Shown: one piece after another, positions 7,662 through 16,633 of the stretch
Layout: every line of letters starts with the position of its first letter
Position numbering within the stretch: position 1 is the first letter of the stretch
Origin: a virus
Length of the DNA: 43,056 bases
Direction: 5' to 3' (one strand)
Virus record (IMG/VR): IMGVR_UViG_3300050821_003058
Location: 1 to 43,056 of that record
Notes under the pieces: model-generated
The model's database searches: none
What the model was told of the DNA's origin: nothing
What the model saw: only the letters and a program-made list of their open reading frames with translations
Made by a program: the position numbers and the translations under genes

Positions 7662-8771
7662 CTATGCGTCGGCGACGGCGGTCGTGAAGATAGTGAATAT
7701 CCCGTTGTCGACAGGCTTTGTGGTGTCCACGGACGGGTCCACGCCGAAGCGCAGCTTGCCGATGCCGCGGATCTCCTGAATGCCAACGCCGTGCATGTAT
7801 CCATAGTCGCGCGTGTTGGTGGTGCTTTTCATCCGCTGCGCCCATGCACAGCCCAGCGACTGCGCACCGCACAGGAAGGACGGCGCGACATCGATGCCGC
7901 CCGCGCCAGCTCCGGCGATCACACCGAGTTCGGGGATCTCGCGGATGATGATCCCGTCGTAGATGATGTCGCCGCCGGTAAACAGCGGATTATCGGACCC
8001 GCGGTTCCAGGCGTATTGCAGCGAGTTGGTGATCGTCGTGTCGAGCAGCAGGTCGCGGAAAACCAGGCTCGGCATGAAGCAGACGAACCACTCCTCGTCG
8101 TCGTTGACGGTGATCGGGCGGATGCGGGGATTGGCGGCGCGCGCCATGCGCTTGGCCAGCGTGAGGATGGCGGCCGTCATGCGATCGCCCGGCGAGGCCA
8201 GGGTGAGCAGCGCGGTGGCCATGACGCCGGAAACCGCGTTTGCCTTCTGGTGGCCGAACAGCACGCGGTCGGCGTTGTTGACCATCCACGTGTTGCGCTG
8301 GCCCGCGGTGGCAGAAGCGTAGCTGACCTGCACGTTGCCGTCCGCGGTGATCGCGCCGAGCGAGGTGATGATGTCGGAGCGCATCTTCTCGAGTTCCCAC
8401 GTCATCAGCGCTTCGCGCGCTGCCTCACGCAGGTCGACGACGGACTTCTGCTCGTCCCAGTCGGAGACCGCGACCGCGTGACGGAACGCGGCCACCGTCA
8501 GGTTCATCGAGCGGAGGTTGAGGATTTCCTCGTTGCCCTCGAGGATCGTGTTGCCGGTGACCCCGGCTCCCACCAGGCGCCGCATCGCGGGGAACACAAC
8601 AGTGTCGCCGGCCTTGCGGGTCAAATCCTCGCGGACTTGAATCAGGGAGCCGGTGGAAGTCCCCATATATTTCGCGAACTGATTTCTTCTAACATACTCG
8701 CTGAAAAAATCTGAGTCCCAGATAAGCGGAGTTAAACCGGCTCTTGCCGGGGTTACGTTCATGTCCGCCAT
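7662..8771 (-). CDS. Major capsid protein, N4-gp56 type
   Basis: The protein has 369 residues, in the normal range for HK97-fold N4-gp56 capsid proteins. Family features are the N-terminal MNVTPARAGLTPLIWDSDFFSEY, a TVVFPAMRRLVGAGVTGNTILEGNEE strand-turn region (about 55-85), DEEWFVCFMPSLVFRDLL (about 225-242) and the C-terminal TRDYGYMHGVGIQEIRGIGKLRFG. An AGGAG site lies 9-13 bases before the ATG at 8771. The gene follows scaffold, as usual. The 179 bases between this gene and scaffold (8772-8950) contain short dyads but no gene that I can support; a late promoter or processing site there is possible. Confidence 0.9.
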   Translation of the reverse strand: MADMNVTPARAGLTPLIWDSDFFSEYVRRNQFAKYMGTSTGSLIQVREDLTRKAGDTVVFPAMRRLVGAGVTGNTILEGNEEILNLRSMNLTVAAFRHAVAVSDWDEQKSVVDLREAAREALMTWELEKMRSDIITSLGAITADGNVQVSYASATAGQRNTWMVNNADRVLFGHQKANAVSGVMATALLTLASPGDRMTAAILTLAKRMARAANPRIRPITVNDDEEWFVCFMPSLVFRDLLLDTTITNSLQYAWNRGSDNPLFTGGDIIYDGIIIREIPELGVIAGAGAGGIDVAPSFLCGAQSLGCAWAQRMKSTTNTRDYGYMHGVGIQEIRGIGKLRFGVDPSVDTTKPVDNGIFTIFTTAVADA

Positions 8772-8950
8772 GGCGGATCACTCCTGTCGCTGAGGTTGTT
8801 GGGGTTGCGGATTTCGTTGTCGGCAACGCCCGTGACCTCGGCGGCAGGAGACGCCCGATACATCCGGCGGCGACGGCTGCTGATAACGCTCAGCGGCTAA
8901 GCGTGACGCCCGATTGACCCCGGCGGCGGGCAGGCACGGCTCGGCTAGGC

Positions 8951-9796
8951 TTAGTGGGTGTTGCGGCGCTCCGGCCGTCGCAGGATGTCGTCCATGCTGG
9001 GCGGCCCGGTGAACGCGGTGGTGCCCCTGCCTGCTACGCTGCGGGCATTGGCGAGCGACGGCGGCATGCCATTGGCCGGCGAGACGCGGGGAGCGGCCGG
9101 CGGTGCCTCCGCCTCCCACTTCGCGCGCTCCTCGGCCACGATCCTCGCACGGTAGGCCGCCGGGTCGTCGCCGATCTCGCGGTGCATGCGCACCGTCTCG
9201 AGGTGCTTCGCGGCCCAGCCGTACGGGTCGAGCTGTGAGTAGAGCTTCTGGAACAGCGACGGATCGCGCGCGGCTTCTTCCTTGAACTCGGCGACCAGGG
9301 CGTCGACCGCCTCGCCCCCGAGTTCCTTCCGCAGAATCAGTTCGCTGTGGTTCAGCCGCTCGTTGAGCATGCGGGCCTCCAGCCGCTGCTGGTAGCCCTG
9401 CGGGTCCTGCACCGGGTCGATCGGCTGGTAGAGCTGCGGTGCCTGCTGGACCTGCGGCGGTGGCGGGGGCGGCTTCTTCGCCTCCTCGAGCTGGCGCCGC
9501 AATTCGTCGGCCTGCGCCTGGGCGGCCGCCGCCTTGCTTTTCCAGTCGTTGCGCACCTTTTCGAGGGCGCTGAACGGCACGGTGCGGTTGTCGCCGCCCT
9601 GGACGTGCTGGGCCAGCGCCTCGTCCTCGTCCGGCTCGGGCTTGGGCTCCGCTTCCTTGGCCTTGGCGGCCGGCTGTGGCGGCGTTTCGGGCTTCGCTGC
9701 CGGTTCGGGTGCGGGCTGCGGCTCAGGGGCCTGTGCGGGCTCCTCCGCAGGCGCGCCAGCCGTCAGGAATCCGTCAAGCTGGTCATTGGTTGGCAT
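8951..9796 (-). CDS. Capsid scaffold protein
   Basis: The protein has 281 residues and is highly charged. Residues 12-58 are a Pro/Ala/Glu-rich flexible arm; 75-108 are a coiled coil (EKVRNDWKSKAAAAQAQADELRRQL); 110-116 are a poly-Pro linker. A helical core follows (about 148-210, with LNHSELILRKELGG and LDPYGWAAKHLE), then a basic C-terminal tail (RRPERRNTH) of the kind that binds capsid subunits. Its location just upstream of the capsid gene is standard. The helical core recurs in the plus-strand protein at 36210-36788, which is unusual. Confidence 0.85.
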   Translation of the reverse strand: MPTNDQLDGFLTAGAPAEEPAQAPEPQPAPEPAAKPETPPQPAAKAKEAEPKPEPDEDEALAQHVQGGDNRTVPFSALEKVRNDWKSKAAAAQAQADELRRQLEEAKKPPPPPPQVQQAPQLYQPIDPVQDPQGYQQRLEARMLNERLNHSELILRKELGGEAVDALVAEFKEEAARDPSLFQKLYSQLDPYGWAAKHLETVRMHREIGDDPAAYRARIVAEERAKWEAEAPPAAPRVSPANGMPPSLANARSVAGRGTTAFTGPPSMDDILRRPERRNTH

Positions 9797-9835
9797 GATG
9801 TCCTCGGATTGCGCCCGAACGTGCCCCGGGCGGGG

Positions 9836-10954
9836 TTACTGCTGCTGCGTGTTGCCGGTGACGAGGCCGTGGCCGGTGCCGGACAGCATCGCGGCGGGGA
9901 TGGCGTATTTGCGGACAATCCGCATGATGGATGGGTCGAACACGACGGTGTTGCGCGAACCATCGCCTGCGCCACGGCTGCCCGCGTCGAGGTAGCGGAT
10001 GCCGGGGATGCCGGCTTGTTGCAGGGCGGATGAAACGGCAGGAGTCCCAGCCGCGTCCGACGCCCAGAGAGTTTGATAATCAAGGCCGCTTAGGTTCCGC
10101 AGACCGCGGTAAACCTCTGCGCCTGTAGCTTCCGGCGGCGGTTGCCCATACATCTTGCCGGCCTTGGTTGCTGCGTCGTGGATATCCGCAACCGCCTGCT
10201 GCACCACCGGATGCTGCTCGCTGAGTGGCTTGTCCCAGTCGAGGAAGTGCGCCGGGTCGGCGTTGACGTGGACTTCATACATGGAACCACCACCCGTCAT
10301 TTCCGGGATCGGCTTCCCACTCTCGATGAAAGCACGGTTCTCCTGTAGACGCTTAATCCCAGCTTGCACGTAGTCAGCGGCGGCATCGGGACGGTTAGCC
10401 ATATCGGTGATCTCGCCATCAATCCTCTGCAGCGCAGCGTCTACGCTGCCACCCGACAGATTGTTGACATAGTAAGAAACACGATGGCTGACGTTCTCTG
10501 AATTGTAGTCCTTCCCGTCATACAACGGCGTTGCAAGACCTTCGCGATAGTTCCGCGCCACAGCCTCTGCATCCGCCAGATACAGCCCGTGCCCATACGC
10601 CTGTGCGCCCTCTCCGGTGCCGATCTTGCTCGCATCGAACGCATCGAAGTCGTGCGGGCTGCCGTGATAGGCCGTGAAGCCCGGCGCCGGCACGTCGGCA
10701 CCCTTCGGCCCGGTGGTGCCCAGAACCGGCGCCATGGCCACCTGCGTCGCCGCAGCACGCGCACCGGCAGGCGTGATCCCGTCCGGTCCCCACACCCCTT
10801 GCTGCTGCGCCAGCGCCCGCTGCTGCGCGATGTAGTCGCCCACCGCGCCCGCGGTCTGCGTTGCGGCGTCCGCCCAAGTGGGAGGCGGCGCGAGCGGGTT
10901 GTCCCGCGTGCCCGGGATAGCGTCCGGCTGCCACAGCGCGTTGGTACCCGACAT
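9836..10954 (-). CDS. ADP-ribosyltransferase-like (ART-PolyVal type) head protein
   Basis: The protein has 372 residues. After a flexible N-terminus (1-90) comes AYHGSPHDFDAFDASKIGTG followed by QAYGHGLYLAD (about 95-128), which matches the start of ART domains found in phage polyvalent proteins; H97 would be the first NAD-contacting residue. Near the C-terminus (about 316-350) are AGIPGIRYLDAGSRG and NTVVFDPSIMRIV, the usual closing strands of the same family. A Glu-containing site probably lies in between, but I cannot fix it. The gene sits between portal and scaffold, so the product is likely packaged and injected to modify a host target. Its function is inferred. Confidence 0.75.
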   Translation of the reverse strand: MSGTNALWQPDAIPGTRDNPLAPPPTWADAATQTAGAVGDYIAQQRALAQQQGVWGPDGITPAGARAAATQVAMAPVLGTTGPKGADVPAPGFTAYHGSPHDFDAFDASKIGTGEGAQAYGHGLYLADAEAVARNYREGLATPLYDGKDYNSENVSHRVSYYVNNLSGGSVDAALQRIDGEITDMANRPDAAADYVQAGIKRLQENRAFIESGKPIPEMTGGGSMYEVHVNADPAHFLDWDKPLSEQHPVVQQAVADIHDAATKAGKMYGQPPPEATGAEVYRGLRNLSGLDYQTLWASDAAGTPAVSSALQQAGIPGIRYLDAGSRGAGDGSRNTVVFDPSIMRIVRKYAIPAAMLSGTGHGLVTGNTQQQ

Positions 10955-10955
10955 G

Positions 10956-13142
10956 CTACGGCGCGGCGGGCGGTGCCGGCTGCGGGATCGGAGTCTGCGC
11001 CAGGCGGCGCGTCGTCACCAGCTGGTTCATCGTCCCGGCCGCGGTCGAGGCGTTCTCGTGCGGCACCTGGCCGATCTTCGCGGCCGTCAGCGCGGCATCG
11101 GCGTGCGTCTTGGCGATCGTGGCGTGCTTCTGCGCCAGATCCGCCATCTGATGCGCCAATGCCATGTTGGGCGACATCTGCTCCTCCGTCGGCTCCTGCA
11201 CCGCGGCCGCCGGCGCATCGGGCGCCGTATACGGCTGGCCATACGGCGGAGCCGAGAACTCGGCGTGCATGTCATGCAGGGTGCGCACGCTGTTGACCTG
11301 CCGCTCGCGGGCCAGCGCGGCGTTCGCCGCCGCGGAGCCCTGGTCCTTCGCAATCCCCGCCTGCGCCTTCTGTTGCGCGATCTGCCCCGCCTGCTGCGCC
11401 ATCTGCTGCTGCTGCTGCTGGTGCGCGGCCATGCGTTTCAGCAGGTCGTCCTTGTCGCGCAGGCTCGAGGCCGCGATCAGCACATCGCCCGGGATCAACC
11501 CAGGCTGCATCCCAGCCAGCTGCACCAAGGTCTGGAAGTTCTCCGCCTGCATGGTCGGCACGTCCTGGCCCTCGGCGACGGTGATGTCGACGGCGAGGTC
11601 GGTGATGTCGTTCTCGACGCGGATCACCTGCTGCAGCCGCGGATCGCCGGGCTGGATCTGCATCTGCTGCATCGCCTGCGCGCGCTGCGGCGGCGGCATG
11701 GCGGCCAGATCGTCCTGCAGCGTGACCTGGCGGTTGATGCCGACCCAGCGCGTCTGGTTGAGGTCGTCGGTCACGCGCACCCACTTGCCGGCCGACCAGA
11801 ACTCCCTCGCCGCCATCCAGCACATCTCGTAGACCGTGCGTGCCCACATGCGGAGGCTGTCGGCCAGCGGCTCGTTCTGCACCGCCCCGCCGGCCTGCTG
11901 CGCGAGGATCGCGCGGCCCGACAACTCGCGCGGATCGGTGCCGCTCATCGCCGCGTTGGGCCCGCTGAGCTGCATCTCCTGCGTCGCGTGCTGCAGCAAC
12001 TGGAACTGCCCGGTGGCCAGCTCGGCGCTGCTTTCGATCTCGAACTTCATGCCGGGCGTGATCTCGACATAGCCGTCCGGCTTGGCCACCTCGCGCCGCG
12101 CCAGATCCACGTCGGCGACCGCGCCCTTCTCGGCGATCACCTGATGCACGGTCAGCAGATGCAGCGCCTTCGAGCGGCGCTTGTTGATCTCGTCCTGCAC
12201 CGAGATCAGGTCGCGGATCATGCCGTAGCGGTTATTCTCCAGGTCGATATATGCGCTCTGCAGGATCAGCGGGCACGCGCTCCGGCCCTTGCGGTCCTTG
12301 AATTTCGACCGCACCGGCTCGCTCAAATACCCCGACCGGCTGTAGGTCGCGGTCCACCACGTGCCGGCTTCCGACCAGTGGCACTGCACCACGCGAACGC
12401 GCGTGCGCTGGCTGTCGGTCCAGGTCAGGTATTCCGGCCGGTCGCTGAATTGCGTCGCGTCATTCTGCGAGAACGAGGTGTCGATGACATCGCCCGCGTC
12501 CGGATACATCTCGTAGAGCTGGTCGCGATCCATCCAGATCACGATCCCCTTGTAGCGTGCATCGAGGAAATCGCCCTGGCGCGAATGCGGGTCAAACCAG
12601 ATGCGGTCCCACGGCACCTGCGTCAGCGTGACGTTGGCACCGCCCTGGCCGTCGTCCTCGAGGCCGACCTCGACGCCGCCGAACCCCTCGACCAGCATGT
12701 CCTCGAACACGTGGCTGCGCAGGGTCTGAAAATCATTGTCGTCGGCGATGTAGCGCAGCGCCTGGGTGGCGGCGTCGGCGCGCTCGTCCTCGGCCGGCGT
12801 GCGCGGAAACGCCTTGGGGTCGGTGCGCGCCTTGCGCTCGAGGCCGCACAGCATGTCGAGTTTGCGCCGGCAGTAGTTGAACGTCAGCTCCGGCTGGCCG
12901 CGGGCGCGCAAGGCGGTGCGCTCCGGCGTGGTCCACTGATCGCCGTCGACGTAGGCGCGGTCGCGCTGTGCGAGGTCGCGGTTGTCCTGGCTGCCCTGCT
13001 CGGCCTCCTCGAACCAGCGGATGAGGCGCGCGTGCTGCTCGTCGAGATCGCGCGGGAACTCACCGCCGTCCCCGTTGTAAACGGCGACAGCCGCCGGCCA
13101 ATCGTTGCGCCGGCCTGGGACCACGGTGAGCGACGTCGACAT
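10956..13142 (-). CDS. Portal protein, P22 gp1-like
   Basis: The protein has 728 residues, similar to the P22 portal (725). Family traits are RDRAYVDGDQWT (about 60-71), PELTFNYCRRKLDMLCGLE, a VPWDRIWFDPHSRQGDFLDARY segment (about 176-198), LENNRYGMIRDLISVQDEINKRRSKALHLL and SGRAILAQQAGGA. The C-terminal 170 residues are Gln/Ala-rich helices (HQQQQQQMAQQAGQ), fitting the long barrel of P22-type portals. The portal forms the dodecameric ring through which TerL pumps DNA. The ATG at 13142 lies two bases below the TAG of the small upstream gene. Confidence 0.92.
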   Translation of the reverse strand: MSTSLTVVPGRRNDWPAAVAVYNGDGGEFPRDLDEQHARLIRWFEEAEQGSQDNRDLAQRDRAYVDGDQWTTPERTALRARGQPELTFNYCRRKLDMLCGLERKARTDPKAFPRTPAEDERADAATQALRYIADDNDFQTLRSHVFEDMLVEGFGGVEVGLEDDGQGGANVTLTQVPWDRIWFDPHSRQGDFLDARYKGIVIWMDRDQLYEMYPDAGDVIDTSFSQNDATQFSDRPEYLTWTDSQRTRVRVVQCHWSEAGTWWTATYSRSGYLSEPVRSKFKDRKGRSACPLILQSAYIDLENNRYGMIRDLISVQDEINKRRSKALHLLTVHQVIAEKGAVADVDLARREVAKPDGYVEITPGMKFEIESSAELATGQFQLLQHATQEMQLSGPNAAMSGTDPRELSGRAILAQQAGGAVQNEPLADSLRMWARTVYEMCWMAAREFWSAGKWVRVTDDLNQTRWVGINRQVTLQDDLAAMPPPQRAQAMQQMQIQPGDPRLQQVIRVENDITDLAVDITVAEGQDVPTMQAENFQTLVQLAGMQPGLIPGDVLIAASSLRDKDDLLKRMAAHQQQQQQMAQQAGQIAQQKAQAGIAKDQGSAAANAALARERQVNSVRTLHDMHAEFSAPPYGQPYTAPDAPAAAVQEPTEEQMSPNMALAHQMADLAQKHATIAKTHADAALTAAKIGQVPHENASTAAGTMNQLVTTRRLAQTPIPQPAPPAAP

Positions 13143-13144
13143 GG

Positions 13145-13345
13145 CTAGGCCGCGTTACCCGGGCCGCCGCGTGTCTTGAACGCCTGGCGCTCCTTGCCGA
13201 CGGCTGTCTTGTTGGTCGAGGCGCCGGGGCTGGTGTTGAACGCCGGCTCGGCCCTCTGCCCGGCGCTGCGGATCGGGCGCGAGGGCGGCGCGCTGCCCGG
13301 GATCTTGCCGCTCGGGTGTGCCGGCTCGCGGGGTGTGTAGCCCAT
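13145..13345 (-). CDS. Small basic head-module protein, unknown
   Basis: The protein has 66 residues. The start at 13345 is chosen because GGAGA lies 8-12 bases upstream; the longer frame has no site. The protein is Pro/Ser/Gly-rich and basic (GYTPREPAHPSGKIPGSAPP, then FNTSPGASTNKTAVGKERQAFK), so it is likely disordered. No family is recognised. It lies between two small genes and the portal gene, and its stop almost touches the portal start, so it is probably made with the structural proteins. Confidence 0.6.
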   Translation of the reverse strand: MGYTPREPAHPSGKIPGSAPPSRPIRSAGQRAEPAFNTSPGASTNKTAVGKERQAFKTRGGPGNAA

Positions 13346-13347
13346 TC

Positions 13348-13560
13348 TCAGGTCTCCTCGGTGATCGGTGGCGGTTTGGCCTTGCGCGCGGCGTCCATCG
13401 CGTCGGTGAGCCACGCGAGCAGCCAGTCGCGGGAGACCGCGTGGCCCTCGCGCGCGGCGCTCTGCTCCATGGCATCAGCCCACTTGTCGACATCGTCGCC
13501 GGCCTCGCGTTGGAACTCGGCACCGGACATGGCGTTGTAGTCGGTCACGGGCTCAGTCAT
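13348..13560 (-). CDS. Small acidic protein, unknown
   Basis: The protein has 70 residues, acidic in the first half (AEFQREAGDDVDKWADAMEQ) and helical throughout. The ATG at 13560 overlaps the end of the upstream gene by eight bases. The three bases after its stop lead straight into the ribosome-binding region of the next gene. I recognise no family. It is conserved only by context here: part of the terminase-to-portal gene string. Confidence 0.55.
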   Translation of the reverse strand: MTEPVTDYNAMSGAEFQREAGDDVDKWADAMEQSAAREGHAVSRDWLLAWLTDAMDAARKAKPPPITEET

Positions 13561-14368
13561 TCCACGTTACCTCGATCGACACGCTCTGATCGCCGCTGAT
13601 CGAGATAACCCGCACCGCGGCATAGGCTGAAGCGAGCGACGTGCCGAGCATTCCCGCCGGGATCGGCAGCGGATGCACCGACAACGTCGCGGTGACCGGG
13701 ATTTCCCGGTTGAGGCACTGCAGTGCGGCGGCGATGGCGTCGGCATCTCTCGTGCATTCCATCTGCACCAGCGTGGCGCCGATCTCGGACGTTCCTGCGC
13801 GCCGGTATTGCCGTCTGATCGCGTCCAGGTAGTTGAGCGCATAGAGCGCGATCTGCCTCACGCCCTGGATCGTCAGCACCAGCGACAGGTCGAACCACGG
13901 CTCGACGGCTGGCGCATTGTGAAGCGCTGCCGCCTTTCGGAGCATTGCCGCAGCCGTCATCTGCGGCTGCGGTATGGGCGGCGGAAACTCTCGCGCCAAC
14001 AGTCGATCCAGCTCGGCGCGCTCTCTTGCGATCTCCTCGCGGTGCGCTAAGCGGCGGCGCTCAATTACCCCCTGCATGTGGGCCAGGAACGCCGCCCTGT
14101 CGAAGTTCAGCGGCGCAAGCGGCGCAGCGACACGGCCGCGCGCGATGACCGGCGCCCCCTCGTTATCCAGCCTGCGGTATGCGCGTCTCGCGATCTGGCC
14201 GACACGGGCGCTGGTGAGACCGACATGCGCGCCGATCTCGCGCAATGTCTCGCCGTATCGGACCTGCCGGCAAAGCACCTGCCTCTGCTGCGGCGTCAGC
14301 CTGGCCGCGATCAACTCCCGCGCGGCGATCCGGTCGACCAGCCGGTCCTCAAAATCCCAGTCAATCAA
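13553..14368 (-). CDS. Protein with sigma-70 region 4-like helix-turn-helix
   Basis: The protein has 271 residues. Residues 23-68 (LTPQQRQVLCRQVRYGETLREIGAHVGLTSARVGQIARRAYRRL, key residues LTP, LREIG, SxxRVxQI) read like region 4 of sigma factors, the part that contacts the -35 box. The middle (about 90-130) is a charged helix (RRRLAHREEIARERAELDRLL). The C-terminal half has beta-rich segments (VTATLSVHPLPIPAGML) resembling nothing that I know. There is no region 2, so it is not a full sigma factor. It may be a DNA-binding regulator or a structural adaptor for late genes. It starts by ATGA overlap at 14365-14368. Confidence 0.65.
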   Translation of the reverse strand: MIDWDFEDRLVDRIAARELIAARLTPQQRQVLCRQVRYGETLREIGAHVGLTSARVGQIARRAYRRLDNEGAPVIARGRVAAPLAPLNFDRAAFLAHMQGVIERRRLAHREEIARERAELDRLLAREFPPPIPQPQMTAAAMLRKAAALHNAPAVEPWFDLSLVLTIQGVRQIALYALNYLDAIRRQYRRAGTSEIGATLVQMECTRDADAIAAALQCLNREIPVTATLSVHPLPIPAGMLGTSLASAYAAVRVISISGDQSVSIEVTWND

Positions 14369-14703
14369 TGCGCCGCCCGTTGTTCGGCCAGCATCACGGC
14401 GTTCTCGAACAGCCGCACGATCCGCCTGTGGCTGCCGCAGTCATTGAAGTTGTAGATAGACTTCAGCCGCTCCGGCGACCGCGCCTTCTCCGGCAGCGCC
14501 GGGTAGACGTAGTCGAGTGCGAGCCGCACCGCCTCGTCACGGTTCCAGTCGGTGGCGACCAGCAACCAGCCGATGGCGCAATGGGCCTCCCCGTCAGGCC
14601 CACCGATGTTGAAGGTAGCCCACCGGTCCCGCACGCCAGCGAGCGCGGTGCGCAGCTTCGCCATATCGGTGACCAGGGCTTCCGGCAGTGCGTCAAACGG
14701 CAT
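14365..14703 (-). CDS. Unknown protein following the large terminase
   Basis: The protein has 112 residues. The start at 14703 is fixed by AGGAGGG 8-14 bases upstream, located right after the terL stop (14717); upstream in-frame codons belong to the terL overlap. The sequence has TFNIGGPDGEAHCAIGWLL and DYVYPALPEKARS in a mixed alpha/beta pattern. I cannot name the family. Small genes here in related phages are of unknown use. Confidence 0.6.
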   Translation of the reverse strand: MPFDALPEALVTDMAKLRTALAGVRDRWATFNIGGPDGEAHCAIGWLLVATDWNRDEAVRLALDYVYPALPEKARSPERLKSIYNFNDCGSHRRIVRLFENAVMLAEQRAAH

Positions 14704-14716
14704 CCAGGCGACCCTC

Positions 14717-16228
14717 CTATGCCACTCTCCAGTTCGCCGGCTCCTCGTCGCGGCTGGCGCGCTGGAAAGCCAAGTCCCAGCTATCGCGCACCGGGGGCTT
14801 GACCGCATCGCGCACGAACGGACGCGACATGCAGGCATAGCGCACCGAATCGACCGCGTGGTCCTCGGCGTCGGTGTCCAGATCCTCGGGCCGCGCGTCA
14901 TCGTGCTGCATCGCGGGCAGCGTGCGGATCACATCGCGCGAGGTCGCAAAGAACAGCACCATGGGCTTGCCGTCGTCGTCGCCGACCAGACGCGAGCGCA
15001 GCTGGTCCCACCCGCCCATCGCGCCGCGCTGCGGCACCCGCTTGTTGTCCGCCGGGCGGAAGATCGCGCCGTGCTGCATCATGCGCTGGGCAATGCTCGG
15101 GCCGCCGTCCTCGGCGAACATGGCGGGATCGGCAACGCCGATCATCGCCTCCGGGTCGTCCGCCTCGCGGTCGCGGATGCCAGCAGCGACGGCCTCGGCG
15201 GTCAGCTTCAGCCCGACGTTGGGCTCGCCGGGTCGCATGCCATACCACTCCCGATAGTTGACGAGGGCTCCGCGGGCGATGTCGGGCACGGTTCCGTCAG
15301 AAACGGCCCACCAGTGGCAGGCGAACGGGCGGGCCGAACCCCAGTCGAAGCTGCGGAACCGCGCCCAGTGCTGCGGCAGCGTGCGCGGCGCAATGACGTG
15401 GCGGTCCATGGAGAACTCGGGGAAGAACGCGCCAGAGACCACCGACCAGTCGCCCTCGAGCCAGGCGCGCACCAGCTCGGGCGAGCCGGACGCTTTGAGA
15501 CGCTGGACGTAGTCGGCGCCGAGGTATGCGTTATCGGCGACCCGCGACGGAATGTAGATGCGCTCAAGCCCGGTGGTGTCCTTCAGCACGCGCCATCCCA
15601 GCGGTGCCGGGTCGATGTAACGGGCGCGGACCCATTGATGACCGGGCCCGCCCGGGTTGCCGGTGAGGCGCATTGCAACCGGAACGCCAGACCCTGACCG
15701 CAGCGTCGCCATCAGCTTCATGATCGGCGTGGGCGAGGGAAAGTTGCCGGCTTCCTCGATGTAGACGCGGGTGTAACTGTGGCCCTGATACGCCTCCGCA
15801 TCCGAATCCCGCTCCAGATAGGCGAAGGTCATGCGTGCGCCGTTGGGCATGGTCACGCGCATCGGGTTGGACGTGAAGTTGGCGCCGAGCTTGGTGTAGA
15901 TGGCGCGGGCGCGCTCGAACAGTTCCAGCAGTTCAATCCGCGAGCGGCGGATCATCAGGCCGATGGCATCGACGCCATGCTGATCGGCATGCAGCGCCCA
16001 GTCTCCCAGCACCGCATCAGACTTGCCGCCGCCGCGCGCGCCACCGAAGAAGCACTCGAAGATCGGGCAATTGACGAAGGCGGATTGCGGGCCGGGCTGC
16101 GGCTCCCACGCGGTTACTCGTGTTTCTTCCCGTTCAACCGGCTCGGCGGCGGGTCGTTTATGCTCTCGCCGTCGACGATCATAGAGTTGTCGGTCAGCTG
16201 GCTGGGCGGCGCGTGCAGTCTTAGCCAT
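14717..16228 (-). CDS. terL: Terminase large subunit
   Basis: The protein has 503 residues. The N-terminal ATPase has Walker A GGARGGGKS (62-70) and Walker B RVYIEEAGNF (154-163, Asp/Glu pair EE). The C-terminal RNase H-like nuclease has FDWG (D295), GVADPAMF (D367) and HAVDSVRYA near 465. This motor pumps DNA into the prohead and cuts it. The annotated ATG gives a 115-base overlap with terS; no good alternative start is present before the ATPase core, though the first 40 residues look loosely structured. The packaging strategy (headful or site-specific) cannot be read from this sequence. Confidence 0.95.
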   Translation of the reverse strand: MAKTARAAQPADRQLYDRRRREHKRPAAEPVEREETRVTAWEPQPGPQSAFVNCPIFECFFGGARGGGKSDAVLGDWALHADQHGVDAIGLMIRRSRIELLELFERARAIYTKLGANFTSNPMRVTMPNGARMTFAYLERDSDAEAYQGHSYTRVYIEEAGNFPSPTPIMKLMATLRSGSGVPVAMRLTGNPGGPGHQWVRARYIDPAPLGWRVLKDTTGLERIYIPSRVADNAYLGADYVQRLKASGSPELVRAWLEGDWSVVSGAFFPEFSMDRHVIAPRTLPQHWARFRSFDWGSARPFACHWWAVSDGTVPDIARGALVNYREWYGMRPGEPNVGLKLTAEAVAAGIRDREADDPEAMIGVADPAMFAEDGGPSIAQRMMQHGAIFRPADNKRVPQRGAMGGWDQLRSRLVGDDDGKPMVLFFATSRDVIRTLPAMQHDDARPEDLDTDAEDHAVDSVRYACMSRPFVRDAVKPPVRDSWDLAFQRASRDEEPANWRVA

Positions 16229-16632
16229 TCGTCTGCGCTTTCAACCGGAGTGGGCGCGCGGATGACATAGCTGATCGCCGTGCCATCCTTGCCGGTGAGT
16301 TCGTGCTTGTCGGTCTGCTCGAGCATATTCTTGCCGAGCCAGATCAGCATGGTATCGGAGCCGGCGGCGGCGCGCTGCCACTGGTAGCGGCGCAGCGTGG
16401 CGCGGCCGTTGTTGCGCGCCTCGTCGAGTTCCGCCTGCAGGGTGGGGTCGGTCTTGAGGCGTTGGTAGAACTGCACGAACGAGATGCCGTTGAGCGCGGC
16501 GATTTCGGCGACATTGCAGCCGATGCCGGCGGCGCGCTTCATTACCTCGCGGTCGATCGGCTTGGGCGGGCGGCCGCCGTTGCCTGGCAGCGGGCCGTTG
16601 CGCTTCGGCAGCCCGTCCTTGCGCGCCGTCAC
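16114..16632 (-). CDS. terS: Terminase small subunit
   Basis: The protein has 172 residues from a GTG start at 16632, which lies one base past the TAA of the frame-corrected methyltransferase gene (TAACGTG). The longer frame to 16749 lies inside the methyltransferase tail and is rejected. Residues 1-30 are basic with a KRNGPLPGNGGRPPK patch. A helix-turn-helix follows (VMKRAAGIGCNVAEIAALNGISFVQFYQRL), then a helical region (ELDEARNNGRATLRRYQWQ) fits oligomerisation. It would bind the packaging site and activate TerL. The 3' end overlaps terL. Confidence 0.8.
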   Translation of the reverse strand: MTARKDGLPKRNGPLPGNGGRPPKPIDREVMKRAAGIGCNVAEIAALNGISFVQFYQRLKTDPTLQAELDEARNNGRATLRRYQWQRAAAGSDTMLIWLGKNMLEQTDKHELTGKDGTAISYVIRAPTPVESADEWLRLHAPPSQLTDNSMIVDGESINDPPPSRLNGKKHE

Positions 16633-16633
16633 G

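Noticed and set aside
8772-8950. A gene or tRNA between scaffold and capsid
   Set aside because: No start with a ribosome-binding site and no cloverleaf could be drawn; only short dyads are visible.
10878-13148. Open frame of 756 codons on the plus strand across the portal gene
   Set aside because: It mirrors the portal gene, is extremely Arg/Leu/His-rich and has no ribosome-binding site; high GC removes stops from the opposite strand. Similar long mirrors at 2796-4049 and 31643-33097 were dropped for the same reason.
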